Source of the DNA: Sphingobacterium puteale
GTDB lineage: Bacteria > Bacteroidota > Bacteroidia > Sphingobacteriales > Sphingobacteriaceae
Reading direction: 5' to 3'
DNA: 64,000 nucleotides
Assembly: GCF_003627955.1 (NCBI RefSeq)
Contig: NZ_RBWS01000001.1
Span: 1 to 64,000 of the forward strand
The notes below the pieces were generated by a model, which was not told the origin of the DNA, searched no databases, and worked only from the letters and a program-made list of their open reading frames with translations. Positions 1 through 9,791 of this stretch are shown in pieces. Position 1 is the first letter of the stretch. Every line of letters starts with the position of its first letter. Made by a program: the position numbers and the translations under genes.

Positions 1-15
1 CTTACATGATTGTGT

Positions 16-30
16 TTTCTTAAAGAACTT
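16..30 (-). promoter_or_regulatory. boxA-like element of a probable rRNA leader
   Basis: Read on the minus strand this is AAGTTCTTTAAGAAA. It resembles the boxA antitermination element and the GTTCTTTGA motif common just upstream of 16S rRNA in Bacteroidota. Two leftward promoters lie 100-290 bases upstream and no protein gene starts between them and the window edge. I infer that a 16S rRNA gene begins left of position 1, which cannot be seen here. Confidence 0.5.
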
Positions 31-120
31 CTCTCGCTTCAACTTCCGTATCCGCTATATTCCGATGGGCACCAGCCCCTCTTTATCTTTTTTTGTTTCC
101 CTTCGTTTCCGTTGGGACTG

Positions 121-151
121 CAAAGGTAGAAATCTTTTCGGAACTTCCAAA
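121..151 (-). promoter_or_regulatory. Consensus Bacteroidota promoter, leftward (rRNA P2 candidate)
   Basis: The minus strand shows TTTG (151-148), a 19-base spacer and TACCTTTG (128-121), an exact match to the TTTG-N19-TAnnTTTG consensus of Bacteroidota primary-sigma promoters. It fires toward the left edge and probably serves the rRNA operon inferred there. Confidence 0.7.
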
Positions 152-272
152 AAACTTTTAAAGTTTTTTTTCTTTTCCCTTTTTTCGATTTCCGCGTTTA
201 ACTCTCGTTAAACCCTTCTTTTTTCATGAATACCTGCTCTCGCGGTAACCGTCCCTCCCTTGCGGAGTGGTG

Positions 273-305
273 CAAAGATAGGGAGTTTAATAACAAACTT
301 CCAAG
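273..305 (-). promoter_or_regulatory. Second leftward promoter (rRNA P1 candidate)
   Basis: The minus strand carries TATCTTTG (280-273) preceded by CTTGG (305-301), with a 21-base spacer that is slightly long. The motif TTGGAAGTT occurs at the same relative place in both leftward promoters. Tandem promoters are usual for rRNA operons, which supports that reading. Confidence 0.5.
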
Positions 306-345
306 ACTTTTGTTCTTATTTATTTCGTTTTGCCGCTAACTGGCT

Positions 346-742
346 GTGAACTTGGGGGATTATTTTTGTGAAACAGGATCCTGGGGGCGCCGGGGGACGA
401 AAGGCCGGTTATCCGCGGATCTGCGGCAGACTCTGGGGTACAACGGGAGACCGGGGCGGCGACCGGAGGACTGGAAGAGGATACAGAACGCCGTGAAATC
501 CCGCTCCGCGGATTATAGAGCACTCCGGGGCACAGGCGGAACCGAAGAATGTCAGCAGCCTCCCGGCACTCGCCCGGAATCCGGAAAGGGCAAGGAAGCT
601 GGAGGCCCGGTGGCAATACGCTGATCCGGCAAAGATTGCAGCACGGACGGTGCGGGTGGACAACGGAAAAACAGACGGATATTCCCTTCCAGACCGGGCT
701 CTTCGTGGGATCAAGGCGCGAGGAACAACCCGAAAATTTCAA
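346..742. other. GC-rich island with no recognisable gene
   Basis: Local GC reaches about 60-70 percent (42 of 60 bases in 421-480), against roughly 40 percent in the neighbouring sequence. Open frames of 92-140 codons exist on both strands, but their products are rich in Arg, Pro, Ser and Gly, match no family I recognise, and look like open frames caused by a lack of AT-rich stop codons. It lies between the presumed rRNA promoters and a phased repeat. It could be a remnant of foreign DNA, a structured RNA or an unusual spacer; I cannot tell. Confidence 0.5.
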
Positions 743-797
743 TTCGATAGCCTATGGAAAACAATAGTAATAGCTCAAGGAAAAGTTATGCTTTTAC

Positions 798-856
798 TTA
801 GGTTTTAGTTAGGTTTAGTTTAGGTTTTGCTTAGGTAAAATCTAAACTATACCTAA
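798..856. repeat. 11-bp phased TTAGG repeat with an inverted copy
   Basis: TTAGG begins at 798, 809, 820 and 831, exactly 11 bases apart, in units close to TTAGGTTTTAG. An inverted copy, CCTAA, lies at 852-856, and related CTAA motifs continue to about 900. Spacing near one helical turn puts all copies on one face of the DNA, as in iterons or cooperative protein-binding arrays. No initiator or regulator gene is adjacent. Confidence 0.65.
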
Positions 857-1433
857 GGGATAGCTAACTTAAATTTAATTTACCGCTAAGCTAATACTAA
901 ACTTATCCATAAATACGGGTAACAATGGGTGGATCATAGACAGAATTACTCGCTACAGGGAATTGTTTTTACTAAATCAACACATAATAACACGTCTCTA
1001 TCTTCTTCAGTTAATCTTTAACAGGAAGGAATTCCTGCTAAGCACTTATAAATACCGTTTTAATAGCGATATAATGGTTAACTTATTTGCTTTATGAAGG
1101 GGAAATAGTGTCCGCCGCCCCCCCCAGTTGGCCAGCCCCAGAACAGAGACTTCCCACTCTATCTCAAGCCGACTTTAATTAAGAGATCATTAGATGATAG
1201 ACTATACTTTTTTTCGGTAACACCAAAACTTAATATGGCAGTAATGTTAATAACAACCAAGAAAGAGCATGTTATAATTCTATAGATATCATTGCAAATA
1301 GAGTCAATAATACAAACAGGTATAGCTGATATTCAAGCGCTGGACTCAAGCAAGAGTCATTTTTTTTCGCAAAATCGTTTAACTATAAATGGTAGGATAA
1401 TTTTAGAAAAACCAACGAACCTGTACGGAAAAC
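857..1433. other. Intergenic stretch without a detectable gene
   Basis: AT-rich DNA apart from an eight-C run at 1118-1125. The only structure seen is a small hairpin (CAGGAA/TTCCTG) at 1022-1037. No tRNA, conserved frame or clear terminator was found. It is the 3' flank of the leftward sphingolipid cluster. Confidence 0.5.
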
Positions 1434-1829
1434 TTATTGTTTATTGGCTTTAAAAACCCAAAAACGTTGAAGTGTATAATTAAAACCTAAGGAGACAAGC
1501 AACTCAACAAGTAGCTTCGAAAACAAGAAATTAAAACGGTAGACATCCACCAGAAAATGTATACCGGTAGATTTAAGCAGAATACTGCCACTGACAACAA
1601 TCACAAACTTCCATAACTGGCTACCAACAGAATTTTGAGTGCTACCAAAAGACCAATACCGATTGATCAGAAAATTTACGACAGCGCCAAGGCTCCCACT
1701 GATTGCGTTGGAGAAAGGTGCGCTAATATGTAACAGTTTATAACAGGCGGAATATACACCAAAATCAAACAATCCGCCCAGAAAAGCGGATAGTTGTGCT
1801 TTTAGAAAAGTAACAACTCTTGAAGACAT
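1434..1829 (-). CDS. GtrA-like small membrane protein
   Basis: 131 residues with four hydrophobic segments, the size and layout of the GtrA family (PF04138). Typical motifs are present: NRYWSFG after the second segment and QRFWVF near the C-terminus. GtrA proteins are small inner-membrane proteins associated with moving lipid-linked sugars, or other lipid-linked intermediates, across the membrane. The start lies 2 bases after the stop of the CDP-alcohol phosphotransferase gene, so it is probably the last gene of the sphingolipid operon. A role in flipping a sphingolipid head-group precursor or a glycosylated lipid is inference. The family call is fairly safe; the substrate is unknown. Confidence 0.8.
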   Translation of the reverse strand: MSSRVVTFLKAQLSAFLGGLFDFGVYSACYKLLHISAPFSNAISGSLGAVVNFLINRYWSFGSTQNSVGSQLWKFVIVVSGSILLKSTGIHFLVDVYRFNFLFSKLLVELLVSLGFNYTLQRFWVFKANKQ

Positions 1830-1831
1830 AT

Positions 1832-2524
1832 TTAGCCCGCCTCCTCTTGTTGTTTTTTCAATTTATCTTCCTTATCCTTCGCATCCCCCAATTTTAACAA
1901 CAGACGTGTATCATTTGCATTAATAATAAAAAGCAACAGGCAAATCACAAATACACACCAATTAATGGAACCGGGTATCAATACCTCCAATAACATCACC
2001 AAGGAAATAATTACACGTATTTCTGTCGGGCCCAAGATTCCGGCATCTATAGTATACTTATCAGTAATTCTATACCGAAGTTGGGATATAATCATCGCCC
2101 ATCCATATAAGGAGACCAAAGTAAAGCCGAGATATTTATAATCACCTGTCGTATAGAGTACATATCCCAATCCGATAAATACCGTACTGATCCAATCCAT
2201 TACAATATCGAGTGCAAATCCATACCAACGGCGTGATTTATTCCTATAAAATGCAATACGTCCATCCAATGAATCACCAAACCATTGTACAAAAAAACCA
2301 GGAATACCTAAAAGTAAATACCGGATATCAACATATTCTGCTAGTAAAAAACTACCTAAAACCATCAGGGATCCCAAAAAACCGATCGCCGTAAGGCCAT
2401 CAGAAGTAATCCAATTCGGAACCCTCGGCACGAGGTACGTAATCAACTTTTGTTCGGGTTCACTCAGGATATTTGTTCTTTTTCGATCTTGAAAAAGCTT
2501 TTTATTTATTTTAAACTCACTCAT
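1832..2524 (-). CDS. CDP-alcohol phosphatidyltransferase family protein, candidate sphingolipid head-group transferase
   Basis: 230 residues with several membrane segments. The catalytic motif of the family runs from residue 84 to 110: D84, D87-G88, A91, G102, D106 and D110 are all present, so the four metal-binding Asp are intact. The usual Arg after A91 is Phe92, and the next spacer is nine residues. These enzymes transfer a phospho-alcohol from a CDP-alcohol to an acceptor hydroxyl in the inner membrane. Directly downstream of ceramide-building genes, the likely acceptor is ceramide, giving ceramide phosphoethanolamine or phosphoinositol. That is inference from context; a glycerophospholipid role is the alternative. 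The stop is 2 bases before the GtrA start. Confidence 0.8.
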   Translation of the reverse strand: MSEFKINKKLFQDRKRTNILSEPEQKLITYLVPRVPNWITSDGLTAIGFLGSLMVLGSFLLAEYVDIRYLLLGIPGFFVQWFGDSLDGRIAFYRNKSRRWYGFALDIVMDWISTVFIGLGYVLYTTGDYKYLGFTLVSLYGWAMIISQLRYRITDKYTIDAGILGPTEIRVIISLVMLLEVLIPGSINWCVFVICLLLFIINANDTRLLLKLGDAKDKEDKLKKQQEEAG

Positions 2525-2533
2525 TATCTGTGA

Positions 2534-3526
2534 TTATAACCATTTATTTTCTTTATACCAAGCCAGTGCCTCCATTAAGCCCGCTTTCAAATTATATTTA
2601 GGTTGGTATTGTATTTGGCTTTGAGCCAATGAAATATCACAGCCCCAGTTTTCTGCTGTAAGTTCATTCAGTCGCTCTGGATATAGTACAGGTATTGTTT
2701 TAGAATTTTTATATACACGTTCAAAGATTACAGCCACTGCTTTGACAATCCCCAAGGGAATATGCATCCTGATCATTTTCTTCTGCGTGAACTCTTTAAA
2801 AATTTTGGCCATTTCATAACGATCATAAATGTGCCCATCACTTAGATTATAGCTATTTTTCCCACCTTGATCAAAACGACAGGCGTTTAAAATCGCTTGG
2901 ACTAGATCCGTCACATAAATAAAGCTTAGCTTTTGAGGAGATTTTCCGACATAGGCATCCATTCCACCGTTCATTGTCTTGAAAAGAATAAAAATATCTT
3001 TCTCTCTGGGGCCATATACTGCTGTTGGCCGCAAAATTGTCACTGGTTGATCATCAAACTCGCTCAATGCGAGTTCCGCCTTACTTTTGCTTCGACCATA
3101 AGCTGTCACTGGGCAGTAGGGATTACATTCATCAATTAAATTGGATGCATAAGGAACAGGCCCTATGGCTGCAAGACTACTTACAAATACAAATCTGCGG
3201 ATTGGGTTTTTCAATGAAAAACAAGCCGACGCCAAGTTTTTGGTATAACCAACATTGACCTTGTCTAAATCTTCTTCGCGTTTGGCACGCGTCATTGCCG
3301 CCGCATGCACAACATAGGTATAGTTTTCCGATTCCAATAAAGCTTTGATGGAAGCTTCATCAGTGAAATCAGGATAAACAAATTTATCCACAACAGAACG
3401 AATTTCTGAAACATCACTCGACTTTCTAACGGCAGCATGAACTTCCATTCCTGCTTCCTTCGCCGCCCTTGTCAAATGATAACCCACAAAACCACTCGCT
3501 CCAGTGATTAATATTTTTTCTATCAT
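2534..3526 (-). CDS. Extended SDR (NAD-dependent epimerase family), candidate ceramide reductase CerR
   Basis: 330 residues. The N-terminal Rossmann motif GASGFVG is at residues 9-15, and the catalytic pair of the extended SDR family is Y143 and K147 (YGRSK), with Ser116/117 as the likely third member. Generic annotation would be NAD-dependent epimerase/dehydratase. In Caulobacter an SDR of this type, CerR, reduces the 3-keto group of oxidised ceramide, and its gene is linked to spt and a GNAT-type ceramide synthase. The same trio is here. The start overlaps the upstream stop by 4 bases (ATGA), indicating translational coupling. A nucleotide-sugar epimerase is the main alternative. Confidence 0.8.
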   Translation of the reverse strand: MIEKILITGASGFVGYHLTRAAKEAGMEVHAAVRKSSDVSEIRSVVDKFVYPDFTDEASIKALLESENYTYVVHAAAMTRAKREEDLDKVNVGYTKNLASACFSLKNPIRRFVFVSSLAAIGPVPYASNLIDECNPYCPVTAYGRSKSKAELALSEFDDQPVTILRPTAVYGPREKDIFILFKTMNGGMDAYVGKSPQKLSFIYVTDLVQAILNACRFDQGGKNSYNLSDGHIYDRYEMAKIFKEFTQKKMIRMHIPLGIVKAVAVIFERVYKNSKTIPVLYPERLNELTAENWGCDISLAQSQIQYQPKYNLKAGLMEALAWYKENKWL

Positions 3527-4644
3527 AATGATTTTTGATACAAACGATAACGTTTGTACAATTCTCCATTCATTTGTTCAATGGCATGGTTCATCATGTA
3601 ATTATGCTCCAACATCCACGAACATTCAGCCCCTTTTATATTGGAACCTTTCGATTCTTTAATAATCCGGCCATACAAACAGGCTTCAATTCCAAGCTTG
3701 CGATAATCTTCCAATACACCCAACATCAATACCCGTAGCAAATTAATTTTTTTCTTTCCGAACAACAACTTAAAAATACCCGTAGGAAGTAAACGGCCTT
3801 TCTTTACTTTGATAAGAATTTGATTGATATCGGGGATACCTAAGCCAAAACCAACGAGCTCCCCGTCTTTTTCGGCCACAATGGCAAAACGTGGATCGAG
3901 GATCATCTTCAGATCTTTAGCCGTATAGTTAAATTCATCTTCCGTCATCGGAACGAATCCTGAATTTTTATCCCAAGCTCTATTATAGATATCACGAACC
4001 TTAGCAGCTTCGTTTTTAAAATCCTTTACATTAAATTGGCGTAATGTAATTCCTGACCTTTTTAAACGTTCCTCCAACTTATCCAAAAGCTTTACAGATC
4101 GCTTATCGGCAGTTTCTTCCATGACCAGATACGCCCTAAGATCTACCTTATGTCCATAACCGGCATTGGTAATCAAATCCATGTAATAGGGTGAATTGTA
4201 AGGCATCATCGCTACTGGTGGCCTATCAAAACCCTCAACCAAAAGCCCTACCGTATCATTGGTTGATAAATTGATGGGGCCGACGATGGTATCTCCACCT
4301 TTAGCTTTTACCCATTTCTCAGCAGTTTCAAACAAAGCATTAGCCACCTCCTGATCATCGATACAATCAAAAAATCCCCATTGCCCTTCATTGACATGAT
4401 TAAAGGCGTTGTGGTTGTTGTTCCAAATCGCGCAGATTCGGCCAACGATCTCATCATTACGAAAAGCTAGAAAGGGTTGTGCTTGAGAATGTTTGTAAAA
4501 GGGATGCTTGTCAGGGGAAAGCAAATCGAATTGTTCAAGAAATAAGGCCGGTACATAATTAGGATTTCCCGCATAGAGGCTATGAGGGAAATCTATAAAC
4601 AGCCGTTTTTGTTTCTTTGTTTCAACGGGTACAATCTGAATCAT
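3523..4644 (-). CDS. GNAT-fold acyltransferase, candidate bacterial ceramide synthase
   Basis: 373 residues, soluble, with no signal peptide. The C-terminal half has GNAT features: a strand ending in VGFGLGIPD around residues 265-273, and an acyl-CoA-loop-like stretch near LGVLEDYRKLGIEACLYG. The family is usually annotated only as a hypothetical or GNAT protein. In Caulobacter a GNAT-family protein (bCerS) N-acylates 3-ketosphinganine, in place of the eukaryotic membrane ceramide synthase. Position between spt and the SDR gene supports the same job here. It starts 13 bases after the spt stop. Function is inferred from operon context and fold. Confidence 0.75.
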   Translation of the reverse strand: MIQIVPVETKKQKRLFIDFPHSLYAGNPNYVPALFLEQFDLLSPDKHPFYKHSQAQPFLAFRNDEIVGRICAIWNNNHNAFNHVNEGQWGFFDCIDDQEVANALFETAEKWVKAKGGDTIVGPINLSTNDTVGLLVEGFDRPPVAMMPYNSPYYMDLITNAGYGHKVDLRAYLVMEETADKRSVKLLDKLEERLKRSGITLRQFNVKDFKNEAAKVRDIYNRAWDKNSGFVPMTEDEFNYTAKDLKMILDPRFAIVAEKDGELVGFGLGIPDINQILIKVKKGRLLPTGIFKLLFGKKKINLLRVLMLGVLEDYRKLGIEACLYGRIIKESKGSNIKGAECSWMLEHNYMMNHAIEQMNGELYKRYRLYQKSL

Positions 4645-4657
4645 ATACGATTAGATT

Positions 4658-6268
<1,611 letters not shown>

Positions 6269-6724
6269 ATGGCTTTATCTTCAGATATCAATATAAAAAA
6301 TAAAAAAGCTTCTTTTGAGTATCATCTACTGGACAGATACGTTGCTGGAATTCGACTTTTAGGCACAGAAATAAAATCAATACGGGAGGGAAAAGCAAAT
6401 ATTAACGATAGTTTCTGCAGTTTCTTCGAAGATGGACTTTACATTCGTAACATGCATATTGCCGAATATTCCATGGGTTCATTCTACAATCATGAAGCAA
6501 AACGCGACCGCCAGCTTCTGCTGACAAAAAAAGAACTTAAGAAATTAAAAGAAAAAGGTGAAGAACGCGGTTTTACAATTGTTCCATTGCGCATATTTAT
6601 CAGCTCACGTGGTTTTGCAAAAGTTGAAATTGCCCTTGCACAAGGGAAAAAAGACTTCGATAAACGGGAAAACATAAAGGAAAGAGATGTCAAACGTGAG
6701 CTTGATCGCGTTATGAAATTCTAA
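6269..6724 (+). CDS. smpB: SsrA-binding protein SmpB
   Basis: 151 residues, the normal family length. SmpB binds tmRNA and brings it to stalled ribosomes for trans-translation. Diagnostic features are the N-terminal stretch with NKKASFEY, the segment [10 protein letters not shown], and a basic C-terminal tail (residues about 125-151, [14 protein letters not shown]) that inserts into the mRNA channel. The gene stands alone: spt diverges upstream and the AraC-type gene converges 5 bases downstream with no clear terminator between them. Confidence 0.96.
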   Translation: MALSSDINIKNKKASFEYHLLDRYVAGIRLLGTEIKSIREGKANINDSFCSFFEDGLYIRNMHIAEYSMGSFYNHEAKRDRQLLLTKKELKKLKEKGEERGFTIVPLRIFISSRGFAKVEIALAQGKKDFDKRENIKERDVKRELDRVMKF

Positions 6725-6729
6725 CTTTG

Positions 6730-7632
6730 TCATTGCGCCAGGACAAATGCCCCTGGCGTGATGCCGACCCTATTTTTAAACAGCCGAACAAAATAATTGA
6801 CATCATTGAATCCTGCCCCAAAACAGGACTCCTTAACATTACGGGTCAAGAGCAACAACTGCTTAGCTCTATGAATACGCTGCTGAATCACATATTCCAT
6901 TGGGCTAAGCCCAAGTTCTCTGTTGAACATCCTGGTCAAACTGGCCTTGCTCATATGCGCGGCCTTCTCCAATAGGTCTATCGATATCTTCTCGGTAATA
7001 TTCCTACGGATAAAATCTTGTAAATGAACAAGTACCTTATTACACGATTTCCCCACCTTCAACGCCACGAGAGACTGCGACTGCAGCAATCGAATCGTGA
7101 GCTCCTTAAATGTCAGATCTGCCAAAACATCTTTAAGCGGATTCTCGCTTATAATAATCTGAAATAATTTATTAACCAATTCGGCCATTTCGTTGGAATT
7201 GTAAAGATGAAAAAGTTCCGGATCAATATACCAGCGGTCCAGCTGTTCCTTTGGATAAAATTCATTTAAATAATCCAATACAGCTTCTATTTTCTCTTTC
7301 CGGATAGTGAGCGCCGAACACTGTGTAGGCCGCTCCAGCGTAGCTTCTGGAAAGTCAATATGCATACCGACCATGGCTGGCAATACGATCGTCTGTCCGG
7401 GTAGATAGTCGAAAGCTTTCATATGATCCAGGTGCATAATTTTCTTCCCTTGAATCATATTGATCATGACCAGGTCATCAAACCGCAGGGGTACATATTC
7501 AGACACACGATATGTCTCAAATATATTCAGTTCCAGGCTATCCAATGTAAATGCACGGCGGTTTTCTACCAGCGTACTGAGTTCCCTTCCCTGAGAAAAT
7601 GGCAATGTGTGAATCCGTGTACTATCCTTCAT
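6730..7632 (-). CDS. AraC family transcriptional regulator
   Basis: 300 residues. The C-terminal 100 residues form the double helix-turn-helix of the AraC/XylS family, with recognisable MSKASLTRMFNRELG and FNDVNYFVRLFKNRVG segments. The N-terminal about 180 residues look like a small-molecule-sensing cupin of the AraC_N type. It is divergently arranged with the aldehyde dehydrogenase/DUF779 pair, an arrangement common for activators of such dehydrogenases. Its effector is probably an aldehyde or the parent alcohol (inference). The roughly 200-base intergenic region contains direct repeats that may be its binding sites. Confidence 0.9.
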   Translation of the reverse strand: MKDSTRIHTLPFSQGRELSTLVENRRAFTLDSLELNIFETYRVSEYVPLRFDDLVMINMIQGKKIMHLDHMKAFDYLPGQTIVLPAMVGMHIDFPEATLERPTQCSALTIRKEKIEAVLDYLNEFYPKEQLDRWYIDPELFHLYNSNEMAELVNKLFQIIISENPLKDVLADLTFKELTIRLLQSQSLVALKVGKSCNKVLVHLQDFIRRNITEKISIDLLEKAAHMSKASLTRMFNRELGLSPMEYVIQQRIHRAKQLLLLTRNVKESCFGAGFNDVNYFVRLFKNRVGITPGAFVLAQ

Positions 7633-7713
7633 ATCGTATCAACTAAATATAATTGGAAATCAATCAAATATAACAAAAAAATCGAGCATTTGTTTCGGGG
7701 TATCCTGGAATAA

Positions 7714-7752
7714 TATGCTTTGCTGCGCTGCAACGATGCTGCTATGCTTTGC
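7714..7752 (+). promoter_or_regulatory. Direct repeats, candidate AraC-regulator operator
   Basis: TATGCTTTGC occurs twice, at 7714-7723 and 7743-7752, 29 bases apart (almost three helical turns). AraC-family proteins bind direct half-sites. The repeats end just upstream of the -33 region of the aldehyde dehydrogenase promoter, as expected for activation. Confidence 0.5.
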
Positions 7753-7763
7753 ATCAATAATGC

Positions 7764-7794
7764 TATGGTATTGAATAATTGCTGGCTAACTTTG
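7764..7794 (+). promoter_or_regulatory. Promoter of the aldehyde dehydrogenase operon
   Basis: TAACTTTG at 7787-7794 matches the -7 box, with TATG (near-consensus TTTG) at 7764-7767 and a 19-base spacer. The leader to the ATG at 7831 would be about 32 bases. Confidence 0.55.
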
Positions 7795-7830
7795 ATAAGA
7801 AGGGATTAAAAATAAGTAATAATAAATCAT

Positions 7831-9333
7831 ATGAGCGTAATTCAAAGACCATCGTTCAAAGAACGATACGACAATTACATTGGCGGTAAATTTATTGCCC
7901 CGATCCAGGGAAAATATTTTGACAACATCTCGCCGGTGGATGGTAAAGTATATACCCAGGTAGCGCATTCAACGAAAGAAGATCTCGATCTGGCAGTTGA
8001 TACGGCGTCCAAAGCCTTTGAAACCTGGGGGAAAACATCGGCAACCGAACGCAGCATTATTCTCAACAAAATTGCAGACCGCATCGAGGCTAACCTGGAA
8101 TATATTGCTGCCGTAGAAACCATAGATAACGGAAAAGCGGTACGTGAAACGCTAAATGCGGATATCCCGCTTGCCATTGATCATTTTAGATACTTTGCGG
8201 GAGTAATCCGCGCAGAAGAGGGATCAATAACCGAATTAGACAGCAATACCGTTTCCCTCATTGTGCACGAACCGATAGGCGTCATTGCACAGATCATTCC
8301 ATGGAACTTCCCAATTTTAATGGCGGTATGGAAACTTGCTCCAGCTCTTGCTGCCGGAAATACCGTTGTTTTAAAACCGGCAGAAAGTACACCCGCATCA
8401 ATTCTGGTCCTCATGGAAATTATTGGCGACCTGATACCTCCTGGCGTGGTAAATATTGTCAATGGCTTTGGGTCCGAACTGGGCAGGGCTTTGGTAACAA
8501 ATCCAAAAGTTGCGAAGGCAGCCTTTACAGGTTCCACAGCAACGGGCCGATTGGTCATGCAATACGCTACAGAAAATATTATCCCCGTGACATTGGAATT
8601 GGGTGGAAAATCCCCAAACATATTCTTCAGCTCTGTCATGGATGCTGACGATGCGTTCTTGGACAAAGCGATCGAAGGGGCTGTTTTATTTGCCCTTAAT
8701 CAGGGAGAAATATGTACATGTCCCTCGCGTTTATTGATCCAGGAGGATATCTACGATAAGTTTATTGCACGTGTTATTGATCGGGTCAATCAGATCAAAG
8801 TTGGCGACCCATTGGATCCGACAACAATGATGGGAGCCCAAGCTTCCAAAATTCAAAAAGACAAAATCATGTCTTATATCACACTGGGTAAACAAGAAGG
8901 AGCAGAAGTGCTAACCGGCGGAGACGAAAATAATGTCGGGGCAGGTTTTGAAGAAGGTTATTACATCAAACCAACGCTATTCAAGGGGAATAATAAGATG
9001 CGTATTTTCCAGGAGGAGATTTTTGGTCCGGTCTTGGCTGTTACAACGTTCAAAGATGAGCAAGAGGCCATAGCTATTGCCAACGACACCATATATGGCC
9101 TTGGAGCCGGTGTATGGACCAGAGATGCACATCAGCTTTATCAGGTTCCACGCGCCATCCAGGCTGGTCGCGTATGGGTCAATCAATACCACTCCTACCC
9201 AGCAGGTGCCCCATTCGGAGGCTACAAGCAATCGGGAATCGGTAGAGAAAATCATAAGATGATGCTTGCTCATTATCGTCAGGCAAAAAATATGTTAATT
9301 TCATACAGCAAAGAAAAACTAGGGTTCTTTTAA
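7831..9333 (+). CDS. NAD-dependent aldehyde dehydrogenase, ExaC/acetaldehyde type
   Basis: 500 residues, a full-length ALDH-superfamily enzyme that oxidises aldehydes to carboxylic acids with NAD+. The general base is E256 in LELGGKSPN and the catalytic cysteine is C295 in GEICTC; that GExCTCPSR context is typical of the ExaC/AldB group acting on acetaldehyde and related short aldehydes. The cofactor-site motif IIPWNFP is present near residue 155. A DUF779 gene follows after 2 bases and an AraC regulator diverges upstream, a frequent trio. The natural substrate cannot be read from sequence; acetaldehyde is the first guess. Confidence 0.93.
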   Translation: MSVIQRPSFKERYDNYIGGKFIAPIQGKYFDNISPVDGKVYTQVAHSTKEDLDLAVDTASKAFETWGKTSATERSIILNKIADRIEANLEYIAAVETIDNGKAVRETLNADIPLAIDHFRYFAGVIRAEEGSITELDSNTVSLIVHEPIGVIAQIIPWNFPILMAVWKLAPALAAGNTVVLKPAESTPASILVLMEIIGDLIPPGVVNIVNGFGSELGRALVTNPKVAKAAFTGSTATGRLVMQYATENIIPVTLELGGKSPNIFFSSVMDADDAFLDKAIEGAVLFALNQGEICTCPSRLLIQEDIYDKFIARVIDRVNQIKVGDPLDPTTMMGAQASKIQKDKIMSYITLGKQEGAEVLTGGDENNVGAGFEEGYYIKPTLFKGNNKMRIFQEEIFGPVLAVTTFKDEQEAIAIANDTIYGLGAGVWTRDAHQLYQVPRAIQAGRVWVNQYHSYPAGAPFGGYKQSGIGRENHKMMLAHYRQAKNMLISYSKEKLGFF

Positions 9334-9335
9334 CA

Positions 9336-9710
9336 ATGGCCAACAGAATAGATAGTACGGACAAAGCCAAGGAGCTCATTCATACACTTGAAGCACAACA
9401 CGGCCCATTGATGTTTTATCAGGCAGGTGGCTGCTGTGAAGGTACTCAACCTCAATGTTTCGAAAAAGAGGGATATTTTCCGAGGATGAATGATGCCATG
9501 ATCGGATTGGTTGAGGGATATGAGTTTTGGGTAGACCGGGATTTGTTCGAGTACTGGAAACATGCGCATTTCACCCTCGATGTGCTGGAAGGTTTTGGCC
9601 CCGGTGGTTTTTCATTGGAAACACCGTTAGGAAAAACCTTTAAAGTACATTATCGGCTCTTTACGGAAGAAGAGTTAAAAGAACTTAGTCCGGTCAAACG
9701 TAGTGAATAA
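9336..9710 (+). CDS. DUF779 domain protein
   Basis: 124 residues. DUF779 proteins are small cytosolic proteins found almost always next to ExaC-type aldehyde dehydrogenases, and their function is unknown. The segment GGCCEGTQPQC (residues about 29-39) carries three Cys that could bind metal or react with an aldehyde; that idea is mine. The start is 2 bases after the dehydrogenase stop, so the two are cotranscribed and probably coupled. A strong terminator follows. Confidence 0.88.
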   Translation: MANRIDSTDKAKELIHTLEAQHGPLMFYQAGGCCEGTQPQCFEKEGYFPRMNDAMIGLVEGYEFWVDRDLFEYWKHAHFTLDVLEGFGPGGFSLETPLGKTFKVHYRLFTEEELKELSPVKRSE

Positions 9711-9716
9711 ACACAG

Positions 9717-9744
9717 AAAACGGGTGGATTACTCCACCCGTTTT
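9717..9744. terminator. Bidirectional intrinsic terminator
   Basis: An 8-bp GC-rich stem (9721-9728 with 9733-9740, loop TTAC) is flanked by AAAA and TTTT, so it can stop transcripts from both the DUF779 gene and the convergent thioesterase gene. Confidence 0.85.
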
Positions 9745-9791
9745 AAATCTTTGCCATCGCAAACAAAAGCATCCCAGTTAAATTAGGAAGA

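Noticed and set aside
320..767. Open frames of 72-140 codons on both strands in the GC-rich island
   Set aside because: Overlapping frames on both strands, biased composition and no family resemblance; explained by scarcity of stop codons in GC-rich DNA.
798..835. Telomere-like TTAGGTTT repeats
   Set aside because: Only four imperfect copies in an internal bacterial region; better seen as phased binding sites than a telomere.
1118..1125. Eight-C run as a phase-variable tract
   Set aside because: It lies far from any promoter or coding frame, so there is nothing for slippage to switch.
6727..6975. 82-codon plus-strand frame after smpB
   Set aside because: Antisense shadow of the AraC regulator's C-terminal domain.
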